Positions 17,327 to 25,709 of a stretch of DNA of 64,000 nt are shown here, one piece after another (position 1 is the first letter of the stretch; the number at the start of each line of letters is the position of its first letter). The notes under the pieces are model-generated. The model saw nothing but the letters and a program-made list of their open reading frames with translations, searched no databases and was not told the origin of the DNA. This DNA is from Aldersonia sp. NBC_00410 (lineage in GTDB: Bacteria > Actinomycetota > Actinomycetes > Mycobacteriales > Mycobacteriaceae): positions 62,001 through 126,000 of the forward strand of contig NZ_JAPENM010000007.1 in assembly GCF_026342035.1 (NCBI RefSeq), written 5' to 3'. A program made the translations under genes and the position numbers.

Positions 17327-17932
17327 TCAGGGTGCGACCATCCCGTGCAGCGAAGTGGCGACGAATTGCTCGAGGATCGGGGTACGTAGTGACTTGTCCT
17401 CCGAAATCGTGATCAGCAGGGCGTACAGGCCGAGCAGGAAGAAAACGCCGAGGTTGAACGAGTCGGTCCTGCCGTTCGTTTCGCCACGCTGACAGGCGCG
17501 CTCGATCTCGTCGACTACCGCGACAAGCACGGGATGGTCGGCCCACTCCTCCGCAGGTGGGCGGCTGGTCGAGAAATGGAGCGCCAGAAAGTCTCTGAAC
17601 AACCTGCTGCCGAGCCGCCGTTCCACGCTTTCCACAACGGCGACCGTCTCGTTCAGCACGGCCTCGAGGTCGTCGGACCCCGTCAGCGACTTCGCCAGCT
17701 CCGCGGCCATCCGCACCTCTTCCCGCCGTTCGAGCTCGAGCAGGACGTGCTCTTTCGTGGGGAAGTGGAAGTAGAAGGTGCCGTGTGCGACACCGGCCGC
17801 CGAGACGATTTCGCGCACGTCGGCCTCCGCGATGCCGACGCGGGTGAATTCGGCGACTGCGGCATCGAAGAGTCGCTCGCGCGTCTGCTGACGCTTGACC
17901 TCCCGCTGGGTGGCCCTCTCTCTGACTGTCAT
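17327..17932 (-). CDS. TetR/AcrR family regulator (next to MmpL)
   Basis: A 201-residue TetR protein; the HTH (about 30-72) includes VREIVSAAGVAHGTFYFHFPTKEHVL. An AAAGG Shine-Dalgarno 9 bases upstream favours ATG 17932 over the in-frame ATG at 17950, which has none. It is divergent from the MmpL-like transporter with an inverted repeat between them, so it probably represses that exporter and itself. The C-terminal half carries a hydrophobic ligand-pocket segment (FFLLGLYALLITI). Confidence 0.9.
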   Translation of the reverse strand: MTVRERATQREVKRQQTRERLFDAAVAEFTRVGIAEADVREIVSAAGVAHGTFYFHFPTKEHVLLELERREEVRMAAELAKSLTGSDDLEAVLNETVAVVESVERRLGSRLFRDFLALHFSTSRPPAEEWADHPVLVAVVDEIERACQRGETNGRTDSFNLGVFFLLGLYALLITISEDKSLRTPILEQFVATSLHGMVAP

Positions 17933-17977
17933 CGACAACCTTTCTACCATTCAGAGTAGCCCACTGATATCCGTCAT

Positions 17978-17989
17978 TGACTTTTGTCA
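17978..17989. promoter_or_regulatory. Inverted repeat TGAC-TTTT-GTCA between TetR and MmpL genes
   Basis: A perfect 4+4+4 inverted repeat lies midway between the divergent starts at 17932 and 18032. Its position fits an operator for the adjacent TetR protein; its short length keeps confidence low. Confidence 0.4.
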
Positions 17990-18031
17990 GAGATTCGATT
18001 ACAACTCTCGACATGGAGAAGATGTAGGCCC

Positions 18032-20251
18032 GTGGCGAGGTTCCTCTATCGAGTCGGTCATTACGCGTTTCGGCACCGGCTGGCAGTGATCGGGTTGTGG
18101 GTCGCGCTGCTGATCGCCGCCGGCTCCCTGACCCTCGCGGCCAAGCCCTTCGTCACCGACTACTCCGTGCCGGGCACCGGGAGTGCAACCGCACAACAGA
18201 TTCTCGACGACAAGTTCCCGGAGTTGCGTGGGAGTGGCGACACCGCTACCGCGCGGGTCCTCGTGCACGCGCCGGCGGGGACCACGCTCGACGATCCGGT
18301 CAACTCGGCGCGCATCGACGCGCTGGTGAACGAACTCCGTGGCGTCGATCGGCTCGCGGCACCCGAGCGGCTGCTGAACCCGGTAGCCATACCGCTGCTC
18401 ACCCACCAGGTCAGCGCCGATCGCACAATCGCCTATCTTCCGCTCACCTGGAACGCGAAATTCGACGACATCGACAAGTCCGACCTCGCGGCGTTCCGTG
18501 AGGTGCTTGCGCACAGCGCGACCAACGGACTGCCTGCCGAAGCGACCGGCACGTTGTACAACGGGCAACGCGCCGACGGCGCCACGGCCGAGGGGATCGG
18601 ATTCGGCGTCGCGCTGATCGTGATGATCATCGCGTTCGCCTCCGTTGTCGCGGCGGTGCTGCCGATCGTGACGGCACTGTTCGGCATCGGCGTCACCGTC
18701 TTGCTGCTGACCGGCGCGACGGCCCTGTTCCAGATGGATGCCTCCTCGATCCTGCTGGCGACGATGATCGGCATCGCCGTCTCGATCGACTATTCGCTGT
18801 TCATTGTGTCGCGCTATCGCGACGAGCTGACTCGGACCGACGACCTGAGCCTGGCCGCCGCGCGGGCGGGCGGCACAGCGGGGACGTCCGTCGTCTTTGC
18901 CGGGTCGACCGTGTTCATTGCGCTCGTCGGACTGCGTGTGGTGGGCAATCCGATGATGACCATGCTCGGCGTCACCGCCGCAGTGGCAGTGGTAATCGCG
19001 GTGTTGGCCGCGATCACATTGCTACCGGCGCTGCTCGGCCTGCTCGGCCGGCGCGCGTTCGCGCTGCGCATCCCGGGCCTGCACGCGAGCGATATGTCGC
19101 AGGACAAGCCGAACAATGGCAGTCGTTGGGCGCGTTGGGTTCTCGCGCACCCGATCGTCTCGCTGGCCGTCCCGGTCGCAATGTTGGCGATCATCGCGTT
19201 GCCTGCCCTCGACCTCGAGGTCGGTTTGGATGTGGCGAGCGCCGACCAGCGGACCGCAATCGCCTGGCTGGATGAGGGTTTCGGCCCGGGACTGCGCGGA
19301 CCGCTCGTCGTCGCGGTGGACGCGGGCGGTGCAGCGCAACCCACCTCCGTGTACCAGGAGCTGGCGAATGATGTTGCGGCGCTCCCCGATGTCGGCATGG
19401 TCGCGCCACCGCAGGTCAATGCAGACAAAACTGGTGCGCTGATCTACGTCGTGCCCGCGAGCGGCCCGGCCGAAGTGCCGACCCGCGATCTCGTGCACGC
19501 CATCCGCGCCCTGGATCCGGGCACGGGCATCACTGTCGGCGTCGCCGGCGAGACGGCGATACTCGTGGACCTCGGCGACGTGATCCACAAGGCTCTGCTG
19601 CCCTATCTCGCGCTCGTGGTGGGGATGAGCTTCCTCGTGCTGATGCTGGTATTCCGCTCGCTGCTGGTCCCGCTGATCGCGACCGTCGGTTTCATGCTGT
19701 CGATCGCGGCAACATTCGGCATCACGGTCGCCGTCTTCCAACAGGGGTGGTTCGGCGTCATCGAACATCCGAAACCATTGGCCAGCATCGTGCCGGTCTA
19801 CCTCATCGCGATCGTGTTCGGCCTCACCCAGGACTACCAGATCTTCCTCGGCACCCGCATGCGTGAGGAGTACGTGCGCGGACCACAGACGAGCGAAAGT
19901 GCAAGAGCCGCAATCGTGGTGGGCTTCCACCATGGCGCGCGCGTGGTCTGCTCGGCTGCACTGGTGATGATCTCGGTGTTCGCCGCGTTCATGATGCTGC
20001 CCGATACCACCACCAAGACAATGGGTTTCGCGCTGTCCGCAGCGATTATTTTCGATGCGTTCCTCGTGCGGTTGACCATCGTCCCGGCGTTGATGGGCCT
20101 GGTCGGCAAGCATGCGTGGTATCTGCCGGGCTGGCTCGACCGCGTGCTACCGAACGTCGATATCGAGGGCGTCCGCCTCGACGAGCTGCCCAATGAAGCA
20201 GCGGGTTCGACCGCAATGCAGGACGAGCCAAGCGACGTGGGAGTTCGTTAA
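18032..20251 (+). CDS. MMPL/RND-family transporter
   Basis: A 739-residue RND-type membrane protein with the MmpL layout. One N-terminal membrane helix (LAVIGLWVALLIAAG) is followed by an outer domain, five helices with the GxxVSIDYSLFIVSRYRDE motif (conserved Asp-Tyr in the proton relay), a second outer domain and the C-terminal five helices with the matching GLTQDYQIFLGTRMREE motif. The GTG start has GGAGAAG about 11 bases upstream. It would export a lipid or hydrophobic compound by proton antiport; the cargo is unknown. Confidence 0.93.
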   Translation: MARFLYRVGHYAFRHRLAVIGLWVALLIAAGSLTLAAKPFVTDYSVPGTGSATAQQILDDKFPELRGSGDTATARVLVHAPAGTTLDDPVNSARIDALVNELRGVDRLAAPERLLNPVAIPLLTHQVSADRTIAYLPLTWNAKFDDIDKSDLAAFREVLAHSATNGLPAEATGTLYNGQRADGATAEGIGFGVALIVMIIAFASVVAAVLPIVTALFGIGVTVLLLTGATALFQMDASSILLATMIGIAVSIDYSLFIVSRYRDELTRTDDLSLAAARAGGTAGTSVVFAGSTVFIALVGLRVVGNPMMTMLGVTAAVAVVIAVLAAITLLPALLGLLGRRAFALRIPGLHASDMSQDKPNNGSRWARWVLAHPIVSLAVPVAMLAIIALPALDLEVGLDVASADQRTAIAWLDEGFGPGLRGPLVVAVDAGGAAQPTSVYQELANDVAALPDVGMVAPPQVNADKTGALIYVVPASGPAEVPTRDLVHAIRALDPGTGITVGVAGETAILVDLGDVIHKALLPYLALVVGMSFLVLMLVFRSLLVPLIATVGFMLSIAATFGITVAVFQQGWFGVIEHPKPLASIVPVYLIAIVFGLTQDYQIFLGTRMREEYVRGPQTSESARAAIVVGFHHGARVVCSAALVMISVFAAFMMLPDTTTKTMGFALSAAIIFDAFLVRLTIVPALMGLVGKHAWYLPGWLDRVLPNVDIEGVRLDELPNEAAGSTAMQDEPSDVGVR

Positions 20252-20299
20252 GGGCTTGGCACGTAAGACGGTGGTGCGGGGAGTCGCTTCCGCCGAGTA

Positions 20300-20315
20300 G
20301 ATCCGCCGCATTCGG
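20300..20315 (+). terminator. Possible short hairpin after MmpL gene
   Basis: CCGCCG-CATT-CGGCGG forms a 6-bp stem in the gap between the transporter and the acyltransferase. No clean T-tract follows, so it is a weak terminator candidate at best. Confidence 0.3.
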
Positions 20316-20383
20316 CGGTTGCAACGCGCCGTTTTGGGTACAGCGTGTAGACAGCCGAGGACGTCTGTAGCGAGAGGACAGGA

Positions 20384-21175
20384 ATGACTGCTCCGGAGAT
20401 ACGCCTGTGGGATCCCGTAGTCACCCAGCAGATGAAGTACTGGGCGGGCCCGGTGGTCAAGCGGTGGTTCCGCTCGGAGGTGCGGGGGCTGGAGAAGATC
20501 CCCGCCGAGGGTGGCGCGTTGGTGGTGTCCAATCACTCGGGCGGGATGCTGACACCGGACGTGCTCGTGTTCGCACCGGAGTTCTATGAACACTTCGGCT
20601 ACGATCGCCCGCTTTACACGCTTGCGCACTACGGCGTTCTGCTCGGACCCACGTCCTCCTTGTTTCACCGCCTCGGCGTGATTCACGCGAGCCGCGACAA
20701 CGCTTCCGCGGCACTGCGTAGCGGCGCCGTCGTGCTGGTATTTCCCGGCGGCGATTACGACTCGTACCGGCCCACGTTCACGGCCAACACCATCGATTTC
20801 GACGGCCGGACGGGCTATGTGCGGACGGCACTGGAAGCCGGCGCGCCGATCGTGCCGACCGTGTCGATCGGCGGGCAGGAGAGCCAACTCTTCTTGACCC
20901 GGGGCAACTGGCTGGCGAAGCAATTGCGCCTGACCAAGGCCAGGATGAACATCCTGCCGGTCAGCGTGGGCTTTCCGTTCGGGCTCAGCATGCTGATCCC
21001 GCTGAACATGCCGCTACCGACCAAGATCACTGTCGAGGTGCTCGACCCGATCGACGTCGTCGAGCAGTTCGGACCCGACCCCGATATCGACAAGGTCGAC
21101 CGACACGTGCGTTCCGTTATGCAGGACGCGCTGGATCGACTCTCCGACGCTCGGCGGTTCCCCGTAATCGGGTGA
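20384..21175 (+). CDS. Lysophospholipid/glycerol acyltransferase (PlsC/DGAT2-like)
   Basis: A 263-residue acyltransferase. SNHSGG (about 48-53) corresponds to the catalytic NHx4D block in a form where the Asp sits later (MLTPDV). FPGGDYDSYRPT (about 122-133) is the second conserved block, and VPTVSIGGQE the fourth. It probably transfers acyl groups to a glycerolipid acceptor at the membrane. The AGAGGACAGG leader supports ATG 20384. It converges with a hydrolase gene, 6 bp between their ends. Confidence 0.85.
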   Translation: MTAPEIRLWDPVVTQQMKYWAGPVVKRWFRSEVRGLEKIPAEGGALVVSNHSGGMLTPDVLVFAPEFYEHFGYDRPLYTLAHYGVLLGPTSSLFHRLGVIHASRDNASAALRSGAVVLVFPGGDYDSYRPTFTANTIDFDGRTGYVRTALEAGAPIVPTVSIGGQESQLFLTRGNWLAKQLRLTKARMNILPVSVGFPFGLSMLIPLNMPLPTKITVEVLDPIDVVEQFGPDPDIDKVDRHVRSVMQDALDRLSDARRFPVIG

Positions 21176-21181
21176 GCCCGC

Positions 21182-22405
21182 TCAGCTCACTTCACCGGCG
21201 TTCGAAAGGCGTCGATTACGCGCAATGCTGTTGAGGAACAACCCGATTGCCGTGTTCACCGCACCGGTGCGGGGGCCGTCGGTGAGGTCGAATCCGTGCC
21301 CAGCGCCGGGGAGTTCGACATAGCTCACCTGGCTGCTCGAAACCGAACGCAACTTCTCGGCGAAGGCGCGCGCCTCACCGACCGGGATCAGGCCGTCCCG
21401 ACTGCCGTGCACCACGAGGAACGGCGGGGCGTCGGAGTTGATCCGGGTGATTGGTGAGGCGTCGCGGTAGAGATCGGGATAGCGCGACTGCGAGCGCTTC
21501 ACGACGACGCGCTCGAGGAACCGCATGAATCGCACCCGCTCGACCGTCGACCGATCCACCCAGTCGTATCGTCCGTACAGACTGACGACGGCGTCCACCG
21601 AGGTGTCGGAGTCCGCGGGCAATTCGCGCTGCCACTGCGGATCGTTCGGCGTCAGCCCCGCAAGGGACGCCAGGTGCCCGCCCGCCGAACAGCCGGCGAT
21701 GGCGACGAAATCCGGATCACCGCCGTACTTGGCGACGTTGGCGCGCGCCCATGCGATCGCCGCCTTCACGTCCTCGATATGGCGGGGCCAGCGATGCTGC
21801 GGACTCGTTCGGTACTGCATGCCCAGGCAGATCCAGCCCTGCTCGGCGAGGTGTGACATCAGCGCATGCCCCTGCAGGATCCGGCTCCCGACAACCCACG
21901 CGCCACCGGGCACGTAGAGCAGCACCGGCGCCGGCTTGATCGGCAGTCGTTCGCGGCGCCAGACGTCGAGCAGTTGGTACGGGTTGTCGCCGTAGGAGAC
22001 GGCGGTGCGGTAGACGTACCGACGCTGCCCCGCGGCCTCCCGGAACGGCGCCTTGGGGTTGGGTACCGGCCATGGCTGGGCGAGTTCGTCGGGAGCGACG
22101 ATGCCCTGTAGTGCCGCAATCGCCAGGTCGGACGCCTGCGCGCGTTCATCCCGCCGCCGATCGGCGCTGTCCGCGCCCTTCCGGTCCCGCGCTCGCATGG
22201 ACAGCGTGTCCGGCAGATAGCGCGCGCCCCAGACACCGAGTGCCGCGATCCCGCCGAGCGGCGCGAGGGTGCGGCCGATGACGGGAATGGCCGATGGTGC
22301 CGCGCTGAGCTCGATCAGATAATCCGCGGGCCGGGCCTTTCTGACCCACTTGGCATAGGAGCGCACGCCTGACCTGCGCTTAGGCTCGGCAGAATCACTG
22401 CTCAT
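21182..22405 (-). CDS. Alpha/beta hydrolase (HSL/carboxylesterase type)
   Basis: A 407-residue esterase or lipase. About 150 residues precede the hydrolase core. The oxyanion motif is PGGAW, the nucleophile elbow GCSAGG, the acid Asp in HGSRDGLIP and the base His in GAGHGFD. The long N-terminal part with a hydrophobic stretch (LAPLGGIAALGVWGA) may tether it to membrane or lipid. ATG 22405 has GGAG upstream. Similar proteins are annotated as Lip-series lipases in mycobacteria; the substrate is unknown. Confidence 0.87.
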   Translation of the reverse strand: MSSDSAEPKRRSGVRSYAKWVRKARPADYLIELSAAPSAIPVIGRTLAPLGGIAALGVWGARYLPDTLSMRARDRKGADSADRRRDERAQASDLAIAALQGIVAPDELAQPWPVPNPKAPFREAAGQRRYVYRTAVSYGDNPYQLLDVWRRERLPIKPAPVLLYVPGGAWVVGSRILQGHALMSHLAEQGWICLGMQYRTSPQHRWPRHIEDVKAAIAWARANVAKYGGDPDFVAIAGCSAGGHLASLAGLTPNDPQWQRELPADSDTSVDAVVSLYGRYDWVDRSTVERVRFMRFLERVVVKRSQSRYPDLYRDASPITRINSDAPPFLVVHGSRDGLIPVGEARAFAEKLRSVSSSQVSYVELPGAGHGFDLTDGPRTGAVNTAIGLFLNSIARNRRLSNAGEVS

Positions 22406-22487
22406 AGCTACTCCGACGTTGGAGGGGGCTGCTTGCGGGTCACAGACTTGCCACAATATACGTGAAGTGTCCAACTATGCACGTGGG

Positions 22488-22499
22488 GTGGCATGCCAC
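22488..22499. promoter_or_regulatory. 12-bp perfect palindrome upstream of esterase gene
   Basis: GTGGCATGCCAC lies 83 bp upstream of the hydrolase start at 22405, in the gap after the epimerase gene. It could be an operator; no adjacent regulator gene is obvious. Confidence 0.35.
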
Positions 22500-22561
22500 T
22501 CGCGTAACGATTCGCGGTCGTCACAGTCTCGGCGCCGGCTAGCGGCCGTTGTGCGGTGTGG

Positions 22562-23659
22562 CTAGAAGTCGGTGGGCGCGAGCACGTCCGGGCCGAACTT
22601 CCTGCCGATCAACTCCCATGGGTCGGCGTACTTGCCACGCTTCTCGATCCGTCGCTGGACCGCGAGCGCGAGGCGCATACCCGGACGCAATACCGGGCCG
22701 AGGACCTGCAGGACCGGGCGGAGGCGCCCTTGCGACTCGGTGATCAAGCGCACCGTTTCCGGCCAGGTGTAGCGCTGAAAATCCAGTAGCGCTTGGGACT
22801 CGGTGGTATCGAACCAGCCGGTGAAACTCCAGCCGCGGTCGTCGTCCGGATCGCCCGGCAGGCTCGCCGACGGACCGAGCCGCCCGATGCCGAGTGCGGT
22901 CATCATGTCGTCCTCTAGGTCCCGGTTCAGGTGCCGATGCGACTCGTCACCGGCGATGAGCAGCACCTTGCCGTTGACGCTGTCCGCGCGGTCGACGGCA
23001 TTGGCGAAGGCCAGCGCCACATCACGGGCATCGACGGTATGGATGCGATTGTCCCGGGGCATCGAACGCACGAGAACCAGATGGCCGGAGTCGGCGGTGG
23101 CCAGGCCGTCCGGCGAAATGACCCCGGCCAGTCGGAGCACGGCATAGGGCAGTCCGCTGTCCCGGATGACCCCCTCCGCGAGCACCTTGTCCTCGCCATA
23201 TTGGTCGATGGGATTGGGCGGGGTCTGTGGGGTGATCAGCTCGGGATACTTGTACGGATTCCGGGACCCGTACACGGCGGCACTCGAGGCCAGCAACAGC
23301 AACGGAGCCTCGTCCAGTGTCTGCGCGGCTTTCACGATGTTCTCGGTGCCGGTCACGTTGATCTTGCGGGCCAGTCGCGGGTTGCGGTACGAGGCCGGCG
23401 AGAACATCCCCGCCAGGTGCACGATCGCCTGCGGCTTGTGCTCGGTGACCATGGCCCGGATTTCTTCGGCGTCGAGCAGGTCGGCATACGCCGTGATCAG
23501 GCGACCCGGATGCCCCTGCCCGGCAAGTTCTTCCGCAGCGGCGGCGGAGGTGTCGTTGCGCAGGTCCGAGGCGATGACGGTGCGGCCGCGACTGAGCAGA
23601 ATTTCGGTGCAGCGCTTACCGATTTGTCCGAATGCACCGGTGACGAGGACAGGATCCAT
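22562..23659 (-). CDS. NAD-dependent epimerase/dehydratase (extended SDR)
   Basis: A 365-residue extended SDR. The nucleotide motif GAFGQIG is at residues 8-14 and the catalytic pair is in YGEDK (YxxxK) after a serine-containing strand (LLASSAAVYGS). The C-terminal 100 residues are an extension with no clear motif. ATG 23659 is the start used by the family, with a poor Shine-Dalgarno (TCAGGG). It follows the CoA-transferase gene by 53 bp. The substrate could be a nucleotide sugar or a hydroxy-ketone; the sequence does not decide. Confidence 0.85.
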   Translation of the reverse strand: MDPVLVTGAFGQIGKRCTEILLSRGRTVIASDLRNDTSAAAAEELAGQGHPGRLITAYADLLDAEEIRAMVTEHKPQAIVHLAGMFSPASYRNPRLARKINVTGTENIVKAAQTLDEAPLLLLASSAAVYGSRNPYKYPELITPQTPPNPIDQYGEDKVLAEGVIRDSGLPYAVLRLAGVISPDGLATADSGHLVLVRSMPRDNRIHTVDARDVALAFANAVDRADSVNGKVLLIAGDESHRHLNRDLEDDMMTALGIGRLGPSASLPGDPDDDRGWSFTGWFDTTESQALLDFQRYTWPETVRLITESQGRLRPVLQVLGPVLRPGMRLALAVQRRIEKRGKYADPWELIGRKFGPDVLAPTDF

Positions 23660-23712
23660 GCCCTGAACGTACTGTCCGGGCGACGGTATGGCTATCGGGT
23701 GAGGTGCCCGGG

Positions 23713-24939
23713 CTACGCGATCGCTCCGGACTCCTTCAACTCCGATATGCGGTCCCAGTCGACACCGAGTTCCAGCAGCACCAGCTCGGTGTGCTCGGAC
23801 GCCTGCGGAGCACGCGTCGTTTCCAGCGGCTCGTGGTTGAACTGCACCGGGCCGCGCACCACCTTGAACGGTTTGCCGCCGTCGCCGGCCTCGACTTCCA
23901 CGATCATGTCGTTGGCGATCGCCTGCTCGTCGGTCGCCAGATCCACCAGGCTCTGGAACGGCGCCCACTGGCCGCGCATCGTCTTGAGGTGCTGGCGCCA
24001 ATACTCGAACGGCTTGCTACGGATCGCTTCCGTGATGAGCTTTACTGCGGCGTCGGCGTTTTCGATCAGCGGCAGCACATCGGCGAAACGTGGATCGTCG
24101 GCCGCGTCGGACAGTCCGAGATGCTCGAACGCGTCGCGAATGTAGCCGGTCGGGCTCACGATGCACAGGTTGATGGTGCCGCCGTCGGAGGTCTCATAGT
24201 TGCCCATGAACGGATTGACCGATGGCCTGGTCGAATTCGGCATCAGTGAGCGCATCGTCTCACCGGTTTCCATCCCCTGCGTGACGCTCGCGCCTGCCGC
24301 CCACCACGCGGTGCTGAGCAGGGACACATCGAGCTCGATGGCCTCGCCGGTGCGTTCACGGTGGAACAGGGCTGCGGAGATCCCGCCCGCGATATTCATC
24401 CCGCCGATCGAGTCACCGAATGCCGGAATGCCCTGCGACAGTGCACCACCCATTTCCTCGGGCGTCAGAGCGTGGCCCACCCCGCTGCGCGTCCAGAATG
24501 CGGTGCCGTCGAACCCACCGGTTGTCCGCTCCGGCCCCTTGTCCCCGTACGCGCTACCGCGGGCATAGATGATGTTCGGATTCACCGCACGAATGTGCTC
24601 GACGTCGAACTTGTTCTTTTGACGTTGGCCGGGCAAGTAGTTGGTCAGGAATACGTCCGCCGTCTTGGCGATCTCGTAGAGCATCTCCTGGCCACCCGGG
24701 GTGGACACGTCGATCCCGACGCTGCGCTTGCCGCGGTTGGGATGCTCGATCAGCGGATGCCGGTCGGGGTCGAGGTGGAACCCACCCATGTTGATGAAGC
24801 CCCGCTGGGTGTCACCGCGCTCCGGATGCTCGATCTTGATGACGTCGGCACCCCAGTCGGCGAGGATTGCTCCCGCCGCGGGCACGAACGTGAACTGGGC
24901 GACTTCGAGGACACGAACGCCCTGCATCACTTTGGTCAT
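23713..24939 (-). CDS. CaiB/BaiF (class III) CoA-transferase
   Basis: A 408-residue family III CoA-transferase. It has the N-terminal VRVLEVAQFTFVPAAGA motif, ADWGADVIKIEHPERGD, NRGKRSVGIDV, and GFDGTAFWTRSG, the region that carries the family catalytic Asp. It moves CoA between acyl-CoA and a free acid. A strong GGAAAGG precedes ATG 24939. It is divergent from a TetR gene with two matched operators between them, so its expression is probably substrate-induced. Confidence 0.92.
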   Translation of the reverse strand: MTKVMQGVRVLEVAQFTFVPAAGAILADWGADVIKIEHPERGDTQRGFINMGGFHLDPDRHPLIEHPNRGKRSVGIDVSTPGGQEMLYEIAKTADVFLTNYLPGQRQKNKFDVEHIRAVNPNIIYARGSAYGDKGPERTTGGFDGTAFWTRSGVGHALTPEEMGGALSQGIPAFGDSIGGMNIAGGISAALFHRERTGEAIELDVSLLSTAWWAAGASVTQGMETGETMRSLMPNSTRPSVNPFMGNYETSDGGTINLCIVSPTGYIRDAFEHLGLSDAADDPRFADVLPLIENADAAVKLITEAIRSKPFEYWRQHLKTMRGQWAPFQSLVDLATDEQAIANDMIVEVEAGDGGKPFKVVRGPVQFNHEPLETTRAPQASEHTELVLLELGVDWDRISELKESGAIA

Positions 24940-25045
24940 CCGCCATACCTTTCCGACAGCAATAGTGCTGCTTACCGTACACGCAACGGTATCCAGCACA
25001 CTGCCGCAGCGGGAAGCGTGGGCTTCAATAGATTTGGCATGTGCT

Positions 25046-25057
25046 GACCGATCGGTC
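25046..25057. promoter_or_regulatory. Operator box 1: GACC-GATC-GGTC
   Basis: A perfect 12-bp palindrome centred 20 bp (two helical turns) before box 2, in the CoA-transferase/TetR intergenic region. Both boxes share the layout GACC-N4-GGTC. Confidence 0.65.
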
Positions 25058-25062
25058 TAATA

Positions 25063-25080
25063 TCTGACCATGCGGTCAGA
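25063..25080. promoter_or_regulatory. Operator box 2 overlapping the TetR start codon
   Basis: TCTGACC-ATGC-GGTCAGA is a perfect 7-bp-arm inverted repeat. The loop contains the ATG (25070) of the TetR gene, so bound repressor would sit on the start site of its own gene, and the mRNA hairpin could also hide the start codon. Confidence 0.7.
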
Positions 25081-25693
25081 CAGCTCGACCTTCACCGAGC
25101 ACGCCCGACGCGCGCAGATCGTCGCGGGGGCAATGCGGGTGATCGCCGAGGGTGGCTACGCCCAGGCGTCGGTCGCCAGGATTGCCGACCACATCGGAGT
25201 GGCGAAAAGTGTTGTGCTCTATCACTTCAAAACCAAGAACGACATCATCGAAGCGGTCGTGGGGGCGGTGTTCGGCACCGCGGCCGCGCAGATGGCGCCC
25301 GCCATCGCCGCGGCAACCTCGCCGGCGGACAGGCTGGCGGCATACATCCGCTCGAATGTCGCGTTCATCAACCAAAACCCGGTCGCGGCCACCGCCATGC
25401 TGGAGATCGTCACGGGGTTTCGCACGGCGGACGGTTTGCGTTTGGACCAGGCCGCGACGGCCGCACCCCCGCCCGAGGCGGTCGAGTTGGTGGCGCTGGA
25501 TCCGGAGTCGATCTTCGCCGACGGTGTGCGCAGCGGACAGTTCCGACCAATGTCGCCGGTATTCATGAAGAACGCTCTTCGCGCCGCCCTCGACGGCGCC
25601 GTGTGGGAGCTGGCCCGCGACCCCGGCTACGACGTCCTCGGCTACGGCGAGGAACTGGTGACCACGTTCGATCTGGCGACACGTTCGTCATAG
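25070..25693 (+). CDS. TetR/AcrR family regulator of the CoA-transferase region
   Basis: A 207-residue TetR protein; the HTH (about 27-70) includes VARIADHIGVAKSVVLYHFKTKNDI. The ATG lies within a perfect inverted repeat, implying tight autoregulation. Initiation may be leaderless or depend on a short leader, since no Shine-Dalgarno is seen. It is followed 16 bp later by a glycosyltransferase gene that may share its transcript. Confidence 0.92.
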   Translation: MRSDSSTFTEHARRAQIVAGAMRVIAEGGYAQASVARIADHIGVAKSVVLYHFKTKNDIIEAVVGAVFGTAAAQMAPAIAAATSPADRLAAYIRSNVAFINQNPVAATAMLEIVTGFRTADGLRLDQAATAAPPPEAVELVALDPESIFADGVRSGQFRPMSPVFMKNALRAALDGAVWELARDPGYDVLGYGEELVTTFDLATRSS

Positions 25694-25709
25694 CCACCTG
25701 GAGGAAGTC

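Noticed and set aside
19022-20113. A 363-codon minus-strand frame inside the MmpL gene
   Set aside because: The opposite strand has the conserved RND motifs; the His/Asp/Arg-rich translation is typical of antisense high-GC frames.
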